The notes under the pieces are model-generated. The model saw nothing but the letters and a program-made list of their open reading frames with translations. It ran no database searches and was not told the origin of the DNA. Source: Hemibagrus wyckioides (lineage: Eukaryota > Chordata > Actinopteri > Siluriformes > Bagridae). Taken from it: a stretch of DNA of 64,000 bases. The position numbers were made by a program, and so were the translations under genes. Positions 48,624 through 60,140 of the stretch are shown piece after piece; position 1 is the stretch's first letter; each line of letters starts with the position of its first letter. The stretch covers positions 24,884,376 to 24,948,375 of the forward strand of contig NC_080717.1 of the NCBI RefSeq assembly GCF_019097595.1, in the 5' to 3' direction.

Positions 48624-48627
48624 ACAC
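48592..48627. repeat. (CA)n in the 3'UTR of chemokine D
   Basis: About seventeen CA units starting 20 bases after the stop codon. Equivalent shorter tracts lie in B (43156-43178), C (45936-45962) and F (61283-61319); E lacks it. Confidence 0.95.
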
Positions 48628-48784
48628 TTGCTTCATAAAGTTCAAGCTTTAGCCATTTTCTGACCATTTTTAACAATGCTTAATGATAATATTGTTGGTT
48701 AATGAAGTGCAGATTCAAATAAAGTTATCATTTGCACCACTGAGTGAACTGCATGATTTATTAACAGAAACATTACTGTGATCA

Positions 48785-49488
48785 CAGTGGCGGACCGTCA
48801 GGGCCAGCAAGGCCTTCTCTGCTGGCCTAAACAGCAGTGATCTGAAACACTGACTTGCATTTTAATATATTTAATATATTTAATATATTTTTCCATGAAT
48901 GTGTATTAAATTATTCCCAATAGTCTATTCTCTACATTTCATAGCTTTTCTCTCGGTTGCGCTGCTTCCAGTAGTGTATATTTATGATAAGAGTATTTAT
49001 CAAATCATATTTCAGACAGTGGCTGACATCATGTGTTGCCCGGCCGTAAGGCCTTCAGAATCAATAGTGCAGGCGCCCGTAGCTTGAGATAAGTGGCAAT
49101 GAAATTGTTACCTTAACCAATTAGATTTCGAGTTGGCATCACTGGGGCCATCTATCAGGCATACGATTACGTCAGCAATTTCAGGTCCTTTGACTGTATA
49201 ATTGGAGTAGTGAGAGGCAGTGACCCGCCCATATACATTATTTCTATATTCGCTGTGTCTCATTTCGGATGCTGCGTTTGCTGCATACTTCATGAAGAAT
49301 GTCTTTTTTGAGAAAAGTAACCTTAATAAAATTGACTATTCCTCGTGAGGTGTGAAATACTGTAGACTAATTTCTTTTTTACTTTGTTATTTAACGGTTG
49401 ATTAGTATCTCTTGCCGTGGCTTCTAGGGGCGAGTCTAGAATTTTCATTTAAAGGGGGGTCAGAAGCCTAGTGAGGCTATAATAGTAA

Positions 49489-49523
<35 letters not shown>

Positions 49524-49942
49524 AATAAAGGTTTTACTAATAGGGTAGGATGGTAAACTTATTGCAGCATTCCACTGTATTGCATAGATGTGTATAACAT
49601 TTGAGTACTGAACATGCCAAATACGAGTCTTCCTGATCACACACACACACACACACTTGTCCTCTGATCCTTGCTCTGCGACGCTGCGGTCTGCGGGTTG
49701 CAGAACGCACTGAAAGACGGGGAGGAGCCGAGCTCTGCTGCCGTTTTCATATGGAATTTAAAGGGGACTGAGGCGATCATGAATTTGTGTACAGTTTATG
49801 GAGAATTGTAGAATTTTAGGAGGGCTGAGTAGAAAATGGCCTAGCGACGACCATGGTGGCGTCATAATGATGGTATAGAGGTGGATTAATTCAGGAAGGA
49901 CACCAGTGAAGGCCTAGGTGTGAAATGCACGGCCCACCACTG
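48785..49942. mobile_element. hAT-like nonautonomous element after chemokine D
   Basis: Left end CAGTGGCGGACCGTCAGGGC and right end (read inverted) CAGTGGTGGGCCGTGCATTT form imperfect inverted termini. CTGTGATC on the left and CTGTGATG on the right are an 8-bp target duplication of the sequence ACTGTGATGTGAG found empty after B and E. The element is 1.16 kb with no transposase frame and internal (ATAA)n and (CA)n tracts. Confidence 0.75.
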
Positions 49943-49989
49943 CTGTGATGTGAGAAAATGTCTGAAAAGAAAACTTGTGAGTGTATTCA

Positions 49990-50026
49990 TTTCAATTCAA
50001 TTCAATTTTATTTGTATAGCGCTTTT
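49990..50026 (+). repeat. Left part of a teleost interspersed repeat split by the LINE
   Basis: TTTCAATTCAATTCAATTTT followed by ATTTGTATAGCGCTTTT. The continuation is at 56626. The last 13 bases (50014-50026) are the left target duplication of the LINE. Confidence 0.85.
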
Positions 50027-53000
50027 TATTTTTTTTTATTGACTTTTAATCTGACATGCATTTCCAGAACAGAGGTCCAAAGAAAAACAGCTGTACGGTA
50101 TACTAGTTACAAATAAATATCTCTGATGTACAAAATACAGGGTATCCGAATAGATCACAGTGATAAAGTGGATACAAAAGAAAAGATTACAGTAAGAAGG
50201 TAATATTTGGGTAAATAGATTTGAGAGCAACAAAAGAACAATGCAGTGCAACATCCAGCATAAATAAGTTTTCACATTCCTAAGTAGTCTAATACAGGCT
50301 TCCATATTTTCCAAAATACATTTAGCTTATCATTGTCAATAATCGTAACTTCTCAATATGGATAATACCTGCTAACTCAGTCAGCAACACATCAAATGTT
50401 GGAACTGTATCAAGTTTCCACCTCTGAAGAATCAATCTCTTTGCAAGGACCATAAATAAAGAAATACCTTGTCTTTCATATGTATTAAAGGAAGGTACAG
50501 AAATCACCCCGAAAATGGCTCATCATTGGATCTGGAATAATATCTTTTTTATACACTTTTGAAAGCAGATCGAAAGTATCGGTCCAGTACTTGTGAAGAT
50601 TACAACATGTCCAAAATGAGTGTAAAAGTGTACCCTCTGCAACCTTGTATTTATTGCATACTGGTGACACTTCAGGGAAAATCTCATGAAGTTTAGTTTT
50701 GCACATGTATACTCTATGTAGAGATTTGAATTGGATCAAGTTGTGTCTAGTGTTAATTGAACAATCATGTATGTTCTGCAGGCATTCCTCCCACTGCGCA
50801 TCCTCAATCATGAAGCCTAATTCCTCCTCCCATGATTTCCTAATTGTAGTTGTGTCACTATCTACCATATCAGTTAATACATTGTAGAAATACGACACTG
50901 CTTTTGAGTTCCCAGCTTTAAATCGGTTTATTTCCTCTAATTTTCCATGCTTTTTTAATTCTTCAAAATCAGGAAAATGTGTTCTGACATAGTCTCTGAT
51001 TTGCAGATATCTAAAAAAGTGAGAGTTTGGCAATCCGAACTTTGATTGGAGTTCTTTGAAAGACAAGAAATGCCCATTCGTATAAAGTGAGCTGACACAG
51101 ATTATTCCTTTCTGCTTCCAAAGTGAAAAGACCTTATCATTGATAGCGGGAATGAAGGAATGATTCTTACATATGGGGCTATCAAGATATACATTGGGGG
51201 CTTTGATATATATTTTAACTTGTTTCCAAATTTTTAAAGACTGGCCTATAACAAAATGATCATTATAGACGACCTTACTGACCTTTCCAGGACTGTTGCA
51301 TAATGCCTGCAATGAAGAGCTAGAGCAAAGGGCTTGTTCAATTCTAAGCCATTCAGGTTGTTTACATGTTCCTTCTGATGGACCATCCTTCCACCAAGAG
51401 AATATATTCAAATGTGCTGCCCAATAATATGCTCTAAAGAAAGGTAACCCAAATCCTCCCCTAAGTTTTGTCTTTTAATTCTTGCTGTTTTATAATTCCA
51501 TAAGAACTGAAAAATTATTTTGTCTGATTGTTTAAAATAGGTTTGTGGTATACATGAAGGGATAGACTGAAATAAGTGGAGGAATCTTGGTAGGCTTACC
51601 ATCTTTACTGCATTAATTTTACCTACCATTGAAATTTGCAGTGTTCTCCAATATTCTATATTGTTTTTGAATTGATCAATCTTCTTTTGCCAATTGACTC
51701 TTAAAAGATCTTTTGGTTTTTTAGTTATTATGACACCAAGATAGGCAAAAGAGTTTTCTGCTATCTTGAACGGGGTGGATCTTATACGTTGCTCACAAAC
51801 GTGGGGCCCAATAGTCATCAGCTCACTTTTTTCCCAGTTAACAGTAAAGCCTGATATATTCCCAAATTTTGTTATTAAAGTGAGGAGATGTGGAATAGAT
51901 TTACTAGGATTTTTTATAAACAAAAGTATATCATCTGCATAAAGTGAAATGTGTTGCGGGAAGCCACCTATCGTGATAGGTTGAATATCTGACTGCTGCC
52001 GAATATGCGCTGCCTGCAAAAAGGAAGGGGGATAGCGGGCAGTCTTGTCTTGTCCCTCTACAGATTGAGAAAGGAGCTGAAAGATTATGATTAGTCACTA
52101 TTGAGGTTTTTGGACAGGAGTATACTATTTTTATCCACTTTCTAAACACGTGACCAAAACCAAATTTCTTCAGGACTGACATCATATATCCCCACTCTCC
52201 TAATGCCCTCTGTGCATCCAATGAAATAATTGCAGATTCTTCTTTATGGTTCGAATATAAAACATTGCACAGGCAACGTAGATTAAAGTACATGTGTCTG
52301 CCTGGCATAAAGCCTGTCTGATCTGGGTGTATGATGTCACAAATATACTTCTTCAATCTGTTCGCAAGGATTTTCCCAATTATTTTGGTTTCAGTGGGTA
52401 ATAAAGAGATTGGTCTATATGATGACACTAGCAGCTGATCTCGACCCGGTTTGGGTATAAGAACAATATTGGCATCATACATAGATGCTGGAAAGCAGCC
52501 TATTTCCTGTGACTGTCTAAACATACGTATCAAGAGCGGCAAAATGACCTTCCTAAATCTTTTGTAAAATTCAATGCTAAACCCATCGGGCCCAGGGGCC
52601 TTGTTATTAGGGGATGCTTTGATAGCCTTTTCCACCTCTTCAATGCTTATTTCTGCGTCCAGTGCTTTTAAAGATTCTTCACTTAATTTTGGCAAGTGTA
52701 GTCCTTCCATAAAACTATCAATATTTCTCAAGTCAGACTTCCCTGTAGAAGTATAAACCTCTGTATAAAACTTTGCAAAATTTAGATTTATTTCCTTTGG
52801 ATCGGTTATTATTTTCCCCTTTTTGTTCTTAATTTGATAAATGGCACTGGAAGCTTCATGCTGTCTTAATTGCCATGCCAGAAGGTTCTGGGGTTTATCT
52901 CCTAATTCATAGTATCTTTGTTTAACCTTATATAATAATTTTAGTATGCTGCTAGATAATAGAGAATTATATTTATACTTTATTGCAATAATGTCTTTCA

Positions 53001-53725
53001 GTAACACAGAGTTTGGGTTATTTTTGTGTAAACTTTCTAATCTGCTAAGAGTATTTTCTATTTCAGCTATTCTTATCTTAGCTTCCTTTCTTTGAGCTAT
53101 CTCAAATGCTGTAATCTCCCCTCTAACTACAGCCTTCAACGCCTCCCATAGATTTGAATCATGCACATCACCGTTATCATTGATTTTTATAAATTCCTCG
53201 ATCTTTTTTTCCAAATTTTTATTGAATTCTTCATCTTTTAAGAGTGCGTTATTTAACTTCCATCTAAATTCTCCTCTTAAATTATCTAATCTAAGGTCGA
53301 CTGACTGAGGAGCATGATCTGATATTATGATGTTGTGGTATTGTGACTTGCATGCGTTTGGTACTAGATTAGAATCCAACAAAAAGAAGTCGATGCGTGA
53401 ATATGACTTATGAACATGAGAGTAGAAAGAAAAATCCCTATCTAAGGGATTAAGGATTCTCCATATATCTACAATGTTTAGGGACTGCATATGTTGCTTT
53501 AATATCGCATTAGATTTAGATGTCAAGCTAGCAATCTGACTCGGTTGTCTATCAAGCACATTGTCTAGCACGCAGTTGAAATCACCTCCAACAATTATAT
53601 TTGACTCAAAAACACTAGGGATTAGTTCAAATACTTTTTGAAAAAAGAGGGGATCAGCATAATTTGGTGCATATATATTCACTAAGGTTATTTGCTTTGA
53701 GTTTATAGAGCCCAACACAATGATA

Positions 53726-54950
53726 CACTATATTGCCAAAAGTATTCGCTCACCTGCCTTGGCTCGCATATGAACTTAAGTGACATCCCATTCCTAATCT
53801 ATAGGGTTCAATATGACGTCGGTCCACCCTTTGCAGCTATAATAGCTTCAGCTCTTCTGGGAAGGCTGTCCACAAGGTTTAGGAGTGTGTTTATGGGAAT
53901 TTTTGACCATTCTTCCAAAGCGCATTTGTGAGGTCACACACTGATATTGGACGAGAAGACCTGGCTCTCAGTCTCCGCTCTAATTCATCCCAAAGGTGTT
54001 CTATTGGGTTGAGGTCAGGACTCTGTGCAGGCCAGTCAAGTTCATCCACACCAGACTCTGTCATCCATGTCTTTATGGACCTTGCTTTGTGCACTGGTGC
54101 ACAGCCATGTTGGAAGAGGAAGGGGCCAGCTCCAAACTGTTCCCACAAAGTTGGGAGCATGGAATTGTCCAAAATGTCTTGGTATGCTGAAGCATTCAGA
54201 GTTCCTTTCACTGGAACTAAGGGGTCAAGCCCAGCTCCTGAAAAACAACCCCACACCGTAATCCCCCCTCCACCAAACTTTACACTTGGCACAATGCAGT
54301 CAGACAAGTACCGTTCTCCTGGCAACCGCCAAACCCAGACTCGTCCATCAGATTGCCAGATGGAGAAACGTGATTCGTCACTCCAGAGAACGCGTCTCCA
54401 CTGCTCTAGAGTCCAGTGGCGGCGTGCTTTACACCACTGCATCCGACGCTTTGCATTGCACTTGGTGATGTATGGCTTGGATGCAGCTGCTCGGCCATGG
54501 AAACCCATTCCATGAAGCTCTCTGTGCACTGTTCTTGAGCTAATCTGAAGGCCACATGAAGTTTGGAGGTCTGTAGCGATTGACTCTGCAGAAAGTTGGT
54601 GAGCGGATGCTGACCCTGCTCCGTCAGTTTACATGGCCTACCACTTCGTGACTGAGTTGCTGTCATTCCCAAACACTTCCACGTTCTTATAATACAGCTG
54701 ACAGTTGACTGTGGAATATTTAGGAGCGAGGAAATTTCACGACTGGATTTGTTGCACAGGTGGCATCCTATCACAGTTCCACGCTGGAATTCACTGAGCT
54801 CCTGAGAGCGACTCATTCTTTCACAAATGTTTGTAAAAACAGTCTGCATGCCTAGGTGCTTGATTTTATACACCTGTTGCCATGGAAGTGATTGGAACAC
54901 CTGATTCTGATTATTTGGATGGGTGACCGAATACTTTTGGCAATGTAGTG
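53726..54950 (-). mobile_element. Tc1-like transposon nested in the LINE
   Basis: Inverted termini CACTATATTGCCAAAAGTAT (left) and, read inverted from the right end, CACTACATTGCCAAAAGTAT differ at one base. TA dinucleotides flank both sides (53724-53725, 54951-54952), the Tc1/mariner target duplication. Removing the element and one TA restores the LINE frame across the junction, which proves it jumped into an existing LINE. Confidence 0.95.
53808..54816 (-). pseudogene. Tc1-family DD34E transposase, inactivated
   Basis: The N-terminal part from 54816 has the paired-type DNA-binding helices ([18 protein letters not shown]) in one frame; near 54450-54500 the frame shifts to one with [18 protein letters not shown] (first catalytic Asp), [11 protein letters not shown] and [17 protein letters not shown] (catalytic Glu). 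The second catalytic block reads [11 protein letters not shown], where the family, including the copy in uba2 intron 9, has Asp after FQH: the acidic residue is Gly here. A further shift near 53905 removes the last 25 or so residues. Not active as it stands. Confidence 0.9.
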
Positions 54951-55623
54951 TATATCTGCCATTTATATCGGAGATAGTCTTATGATGAACGAATGGTACA
55001 TTCTTACGGATCAGGATAGCCACACCCCTGGCTTTGGTGGAAAATGTAGACTGATACACTTGTGCAATCCAATTAGACTTCAATCTATTCTCGCTTCCCC
55101 TCTTCAGGTGTGTTTCTTGAATAAAACCTATATCTGCTTTTAAAGTTTTGAGGTGTGAAAGAACCTTACCACGCTTCACAGGGCTATTAATTCCCCTAAC
55201 ATTCCAACTGATAAGCCTAATATTGTCCAGCCCATCACTGTGATCTTTACCATAAGTATCTGTCGACATTTATGTAATTCCCACTGGAAAGAAAAGAGAA
55301 AAAATTATGGGACCGTACCATAACCGGAACATTTGGACGTTCTTTAGAACTTGTAGACTAAAACATAACCAACAGAACATCCACACAAGTTTCCCTCCCA
55401 CCCCACCTATGCTTCCAGGAAGGGAGCTATTAAACCTAGCTCCACTCCCTTCCATTTACCAAGACAAACCTTACTGGTGACTGTATGTTGTAGCCACCTA
55501 CACTCCTCCGCAACAATTCCATACATTGTCCGCTTTATGGTCACTTAGTCTTTTAATGATCATGTCCATATTCTGAACCTTAGTTTCCTCGCTGTGCAAA
55601 GTGTCAGTTAAGCAAATCACATC

Positions 55624-56421
55624 TCATCCGGACGTATTATTACTTCCACTATGATCACCTTGCTCCACCCTCGTAGTTTTCCAATTTGGGATGTTGGTCA
55701 TCAGAAACTTTTCAGCTTTGGAGGGTGTTTCATAAGTTTTAGTTTCCTCTCCTACCATCACAATGAATTTTGCTGGGAATTTGAAGCCACATCTTATGTT
55801 TTTTTCCTTGCATTTATTCCTTATGTCATTAAAATCTTGTCGCTTCTTCATCGTTCCCAACGTCAAGTCTGGATAGATCTGCATGTTGTCACCCTTAAAA
55901 TGAAGAGGGGCCTTCTGCCTTGCTAGGCGCAGCACAAGTTCTTTCAAATGGAGGTGATGCAGTCTGGCAATGATAGCTCGCGGTCTATTGCTGGTGGCTG
56001 GTCTCGCGCTTCTGTGAGCCATGTCGATTTGGATCAGTTTATTAAAGCTCTCGTGCCCAAGCAGCTCTGGAAGCAATAAGCTTACGAACTCAGAGGGCTT
56101 ACAGTTTTCCAGGTTCTCCTTTATTCCCATTATGCGGATATTATGCCTGTGAGAGCGCGATTCCAGATCCTCCAGCTTTACCTGTATGAGGGCCGTCACG
56201 GCAGCCATCTTTGCATTTAGCCTCTCGAGAGATTCAATACGGCCTTCATGAGCCTGTATCGCTTCCTCTGTTTTCTCGACCCGAGCAGTCAGCGCTGATG
56301 ACAAAGTAGAGAGTGCAGAAGATAATTCGCCAAGTCTTTGGTCCACAGTCTTGTTCAAAGCACTGATTGCGGACATAAGATCCTCATTTGTAGGCGTAGA
56401 TTTAGCCTCCGCTACATCCAC
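55624..56421 (-). pseudogene. LINE ORF1 (coiled coil plus RRM nucleic-acid-binding protein), 5'-damaged
   Basis: About 265 codons of an L1-type ORF1 (transposase_22 family): a heptad-rich coiled coil (about residues 25-90), then the RRM-like HNIRIMGIKE segment and a basic C-terminal domain (PRAIIARLHH...RQKAPLHFKG). The open frame begins at a GTG; a better ATG at 56489-56491 (MTKPNKVKN) lies in another frame, so a single-base shift near 56440-56460 is likely. It would coat LINE RNA in the ribonucleoprotein. Confidence 0.85.
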
Positions 56422-56625
56422 AGCAGTCTCTGCAGCTTTTCCGCTCTCTTCTACATCTTTCTCCGTTCTTAACTTTATTTGGCTTCGTCATGTTGCGCCG
56501 TAGCTCTTAATATAGATAGCTGCAAAGCACAGTTAATTAATCTGACTTAATTAGGACATTTATTGAATATTAAAGCGGAGCCAAAAACACAAGTCTACTC
56601 CATGCATGTGCAACCCGGAAGCCCC

Positions 56626-56830
56626 GTATAACGCTTTTAACAGTGGATATTGTCTCAAAGCAGCTTTACAGGACATAAGAAACATAATGCCAAAAGTCCT
56701 AGATGTTAGACAAAATCCCTAGTGAGCAAGCCTGAGGTGACTGTGGCAAGGAAAAAATCCCTTAGATGGTAAGAGGAAGAAACCTTGAGAGGAACCAAAC
56801 TCAAAAGGGAACCTCATCCTCAAGGAATGT
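56626..56830 (+). repeat. Right part of the split teleost interspersed repeat
   Basis: GTATAACGCTTTTAACAGTG, then CAAAGCAGCTTTACAGGACA and GAAGAAACCTTGAGAGGAAC. The same order, uninterrupted, is at 62676-62880. Confidence 0.85.
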
Positions 56831-57295
56831 TGTGAGCTCAAATCCCATACCCTCTCTGTCCTGTCAATCACAGTGAATAATCCCAGTCATCTTTGAGCTC
56901 ATCAATGCTTTCTATATATTTTACTGCCCTGTGATGCAGCATGAGCAGCAGATTAAAACAAATGTGGTTAAATTGTTTCATGTGTCTCAGAAGAAGCATA
57001 TTTAACCTTCATCCTCTCTCATCCTCTGTAGTGAGATGGGGAGAGCTGACTGGTGGGTGGGAACTAGCAGTTGACCTATTTGTGGCGAAAATGGGTAAAT
57101 ACCCTGGTAATTATTAATAGTTATAACCTGTATGATTTCATGTGCAGTAAAATTAGCACAAAATAATAAAACCAGAATAAAAAAGAGAGAAAACACAATG
57201 CTTTGTGAGTTAATGGCAAACAGGGGTTTGATTCAGACTATTTGCTGCTGATAATGTTTTTAGCTACTTGTAGAAAGGTTTTGGTAAAAGAGAGA

Positions 57296-57341
<46 letters not shown>

Positions 57342-57483
57342 GAGTGAGAGTTGCTGCATGAGATATGGACCTAAAGATAAATCTTGGTTCTATATCCTCA
57401 GCAGAGTGAAAGATGCTGTAAGATGAAAAGATTTATTTAGATGTACAGAGGCGTGTCCAGATCTGCCTTTAGGTAAACAATTC

Positions 57484-57497
57484 TATAAAATGAGTCA
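57484..57497 (+). promoter_or_regulatory. TATA/AP-1 core promoter of chemokine E
   Basis: TATAAAA at 57484-57490 and TGAGTCA at 57491-57497, with the ATG at 57545. Confidence 0.65.
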
Positions 57498-57544
57498 GTA
57501 AAACTCGAGAGAAGTTATCAGAGCTTCACACACCTGCTGAGAAC

Positions 57545-58391
57545 ATGAAGATGAGTCGTGTGTTTCTGGTCCTGGGCTTCGTCCTGATCATGGCGCTCTA
57601 CTCAGACGCTCAGCGTGAGTTTATTACACACTTTTTTTTGTGTAGCCGTACAAGATGTTATAACTAAATATACTGTATATCTAAATATAGTTTGTATATG
57701 TATATATATATATATACACACTTTATTTGTAGTGGTAATGCATGGTATTTGCCTACTCAGGGGTATGAGAGACCACTTTGTGCAACCTTATCCAAGCACC
57801 TTTTAAGTATGCAAAAAGCTGAAGCTCAATTGTTGCACTTTGCAAAGTATTGGCACCCCTTATTCAGATCTGCATTGGAAAGGGTCAACACTAAGATGAT
57901 ATCATTTTCAGCAGTGGAAAATCTGCTTACTTGCTTCATAAACTTTAAACTTTAGCAATTTATTCGGCATTTATTACGATGCTTAATGATGTTATTGTTG
58001 CTTAATGCAATGCAGATTCAAATAAAGTTATTATTCACACCAAAGAGTGAACTGCATGATTTATTTGAGTTAGAGTCTACACCTTGTTCGTTTTTAGCTT
58101 TTGCCCTACCGTCTGAGGAGTGCTGTTTCAACTTCTTCACTGGCAAAATTCCTGCCAAAAACATCCTGAATGTTAAAAAGACAGGATCACACTGTCCCCA
58201 GCAAGGCTTTGTGTGAGTATCTGACAATTTAACTATGTGATTTAATATATATAAAAAAAAGAAATTAAATCTATTTCTAAATGAGAGGAGAGTAGATGAG
58301 ATTGTACTGATGTGTGTGTGTTTGTGTGTGTTTCAGCGTTACTACTGTTAAACACACTGGTATGTGTGTCCGTGAAATCAGCCTCAAATGA
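57545..58391 (+). CDS. CC chemokine E, three exons, 79 aa, shortened tail
   Basis: Exons 57545-57614, 58098-58212 and 58337-58391, GT-AG. Leader as in D. Mature motifs: EECCFNFF, SHCPQQ, GMCVRE. The protein stops at TGA four codons earlier than C, D and F: the codon that is GGA in C, D and F is TGA here, leaving only seven residues (VREISLK) after the fourth Cys. Intron 1 (483 nt) is the shortest of the C-F group and contains a buried 3'UTR with AATAAA at 58021-58026, only 71 bases before exon 2. True AATAAA 58539-58544. The 3' flank matches B and has no hAT element. The four cysteines are kept, so it may still fold. Confidence 0.85.
57931..58070 (+). other. Buried 3'UTR copy in intron 1 of chemokine E
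   Basis: 3'UTR-like sequence with AATAAA at 58021-58026. Unlike in C, D and F, the following start-of-intron remnant and most of the second half of the intron are deleted, so the hexamer lies close to the exon 2 acceptor. Confidence 0.8.
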
Positions 58392-59212
58392 CAAGAAGAA
58401 AGACAAAAATTTGCAACAAAAAAAATGCAACTGAGATGCAACACAAAGATGCTTCATAAAGTTTAACCTTTAGCCATTTATTCACCATTTATTATGATGC
58501 TTAATAATGTTATTGTTGCTTAATGAAGTGCAGATTCAAATAAAGTTATCATTTGCACCACTGAGTGAGCTGCATGATTTATTACCAGAAACATGTGTAC
58601 ATACTGTGATGTGAGAAAATGTCTGAAAAGAAAACTTGTGCATGTAGAAGAAAATCATTCTTTCATTAAAAAAGATTTTAAGGAATATTATGAGCCCAAA
58701 TCCCAAAGATAGTGTAGCCATCAACAGGTCAGGAACAAAGGCCAAGGGAACAAAACTGAGCATGCTGACTGAGTGGGAGAGGCATACCCTCTCTGTCCTG
58801 TCAATCACAGTGAATAATCCCAGTCATCTTTGAGCTCATCAATGCTTTCTATATATTTTACTGCCCTGTGATGCAGCATGAGCAGCAGATTAAAACAAAT
58901 GTGGTTAAATTGTTTCCTGTGTCTCAGGACAAGCACATTTAACCTTCATCCTCTCTCTGTAATGAGATGGGGAGAGCTGACTGGTGGGTGGAAATTAGCA
59001 GATGTGGAGAAAATGGGTAAATACCCTGGTAATTATTAATAGTTATAATCTGTGTGATTTTATGTGCAGTAAAATTAGCACAAGATAATAAAACCAGAAT
59101 TAAAAAAAAGAAAAAAAAACAGTACTTAGTGAGTTAATGGCAAACAGGGGTTTGATTCAGACTATTTGCTAATGATAATTTTTTTAGCTACTTGCAGAAG
59201 GGTTTTGGTAAA

Positions 59213-59248
<36 letters not shown>

Positions 59249-59379
59249 GGTACATGAGATATAATCCTAAAGATACATCTTGGTTCTAGATCTTCAGCAG
59301 AGTGAAACATGCGGTAAGATGAAAAGATTTCATTAGATGTACAGAGGCGTGTCCAGATCTGCCTTTAGGTAAACAATTC

Positions 59380-59393
59380 TATAAAATGAGTCA
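59380..59393 (+). promoter_or_regulatory. TATA/AP-1 core promoter of leader F1
   Basis: TATAAAA at 59380-59386 and TGAGTCA at 59387-59393. Confidence 0.65.
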
Positions 59394-59440
59394 GTAAAAC
59401 TCGAGAGAAGTTATCAGAGCTTCACACACCTGCTGAGAAC

Positions 59441-59510
59441 ATGAAGATGAGTCGTGTGTTTCTGGTCCTGGGCTTTGTCGTGATCATGGCGCTCTACTCA
59501 GACTCTCAGC
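59441..59510 (+). other. Extra chemokine leader exon F1 with intact donor
   Basis: A 70-nt leader (with Val-Val for Val-Leu near residue 13 and a YSDSQ end) and a good GTGAGT donor at 59511. No exon 2 lies between it and the second leader F2 at 60141. It could splice over F2 to exon 2 at 60951 and act as an alternative first exon, or be a relic. Unspliced, the frame runs to a stop at 59665. Confidence 0.7.
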
Positions 59511-59777
59511 GTGAGTTTATTACACACTTTTTTTGTGTAGCCGTGCAAGATATGTATGTATGTATATTGTATATGTATATATATATATACAGACACTTTA
59601 TTTGTAGTGGTAATGCATGGTATTTGCCTACTCAGGAGTATGAGAGACCACTTTGTGCAAAGTAGAATTAAAAAAAGAAAAAACACAGTGATTAGTGAGT
59701 TAATGGCAAACAGGGGTTTGATTCAGACTATTAGCTGCTGATAATTTTTTTAGCTACTTGTAGAAGGGTTTTGGTAA

Positions 59778-59946
<169 letters not shown>

Positions 59947-60079
59947 ATGCTGCATGAGATATGAACCTAAAGATAAATCTTGGTTCTATATCCTCAGCAG
60001 AATGAAGGATGCGGTAAGATGAAAAGATTTATTTAGATGTACAGAGGCGTGTCCAGATCTGCCTTTAGGTGAAGAATTC

Positions 60080-60093
60080 TATAAAATGAGTCA
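60080..60093 (+). promoter_or_regulatory. TATA/AP-1 core promoter of chemokine F
   Basis: TATAAAA at 60080-60086 and TGAGTCA at 60087-60093, with the ATG at 60141. Confidence 0.65.
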
Positions 60094-60140
60094 GTAAAAC
60101 TCGAGAGAAGTTATCAGAGCTTCACACACCTGCTGAGAAC

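Larger units (their letters stand above)
50320..55269 (-). pseudogene. LINE ORF2 (AP endonuclease and reverse transcriptase), broken
   Basis: The N-terminal part (from 55269) has the endonuclease motifs SWNVRGI and IQETHL, then is cut at 54951 by the Tc1 element and resumes at 53723 with NIYAPN, GDFNCVLD, SRIDFFLL and SDHAP. The reverse transcriptase has NNKAPGPDGFSIEFYK, LIPKPGRDQLL, YRPISLLP, PDQTGFMPGRH and YADDILLF (near 51940). The palm A motif LDAQRALGEW looks about two codons short compared with the usual AFDRVEW (family comparison from memory). The frame changes near 52010-52020, where several residues before the YADD block seem deleted, near 51470 (one base) and near 50500. Each break sits between segments that still read as one protein family. 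Confidence 0.88.
50027..56625 (-). mobile_element. L1/Tx1-type LINE, near full length, split by a Tc1-like transposon
   Basis: Two-ORF non-LTR retrotransposon on the minus strand. It is flanked by GTATAGCGCTTTT (50014-50026) and GTATAACGCTTTT (56626-56638), a 13-bp target duplication with one change, and ends in an A-rich tail. ORF1 (about 55624-56491) and ORF2 (about 50320-55269) lie in the right order with about 355 bases between them. The copy is dead: ORF1 seems frameshifted near its start, ORF2 has several frameshifts and a Tc1 element sits in its endonuclease domain. The homologous site after chemokine F (about 62700) is empty, so the insertion postdates the D/F duplication. Confidence 0.93.

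Noticed and set aside
49108..49293. 61-codon frame conserved in two hAT copies (also 61800-61985)
   Set aside because: Conserved only because the element was duplicated; no resemblance to a transposase and the frame is short.
53928..54515. 195-codon plus-strand open frame
   Set aside because: Antisense shadow of the Tc1 transposase; no independent motif.
55270..55455. Small frame between LINE ORF1 and ORF2
   Set aside because: Lies in the inter-ORF spacer, with no known counterpart in the family.
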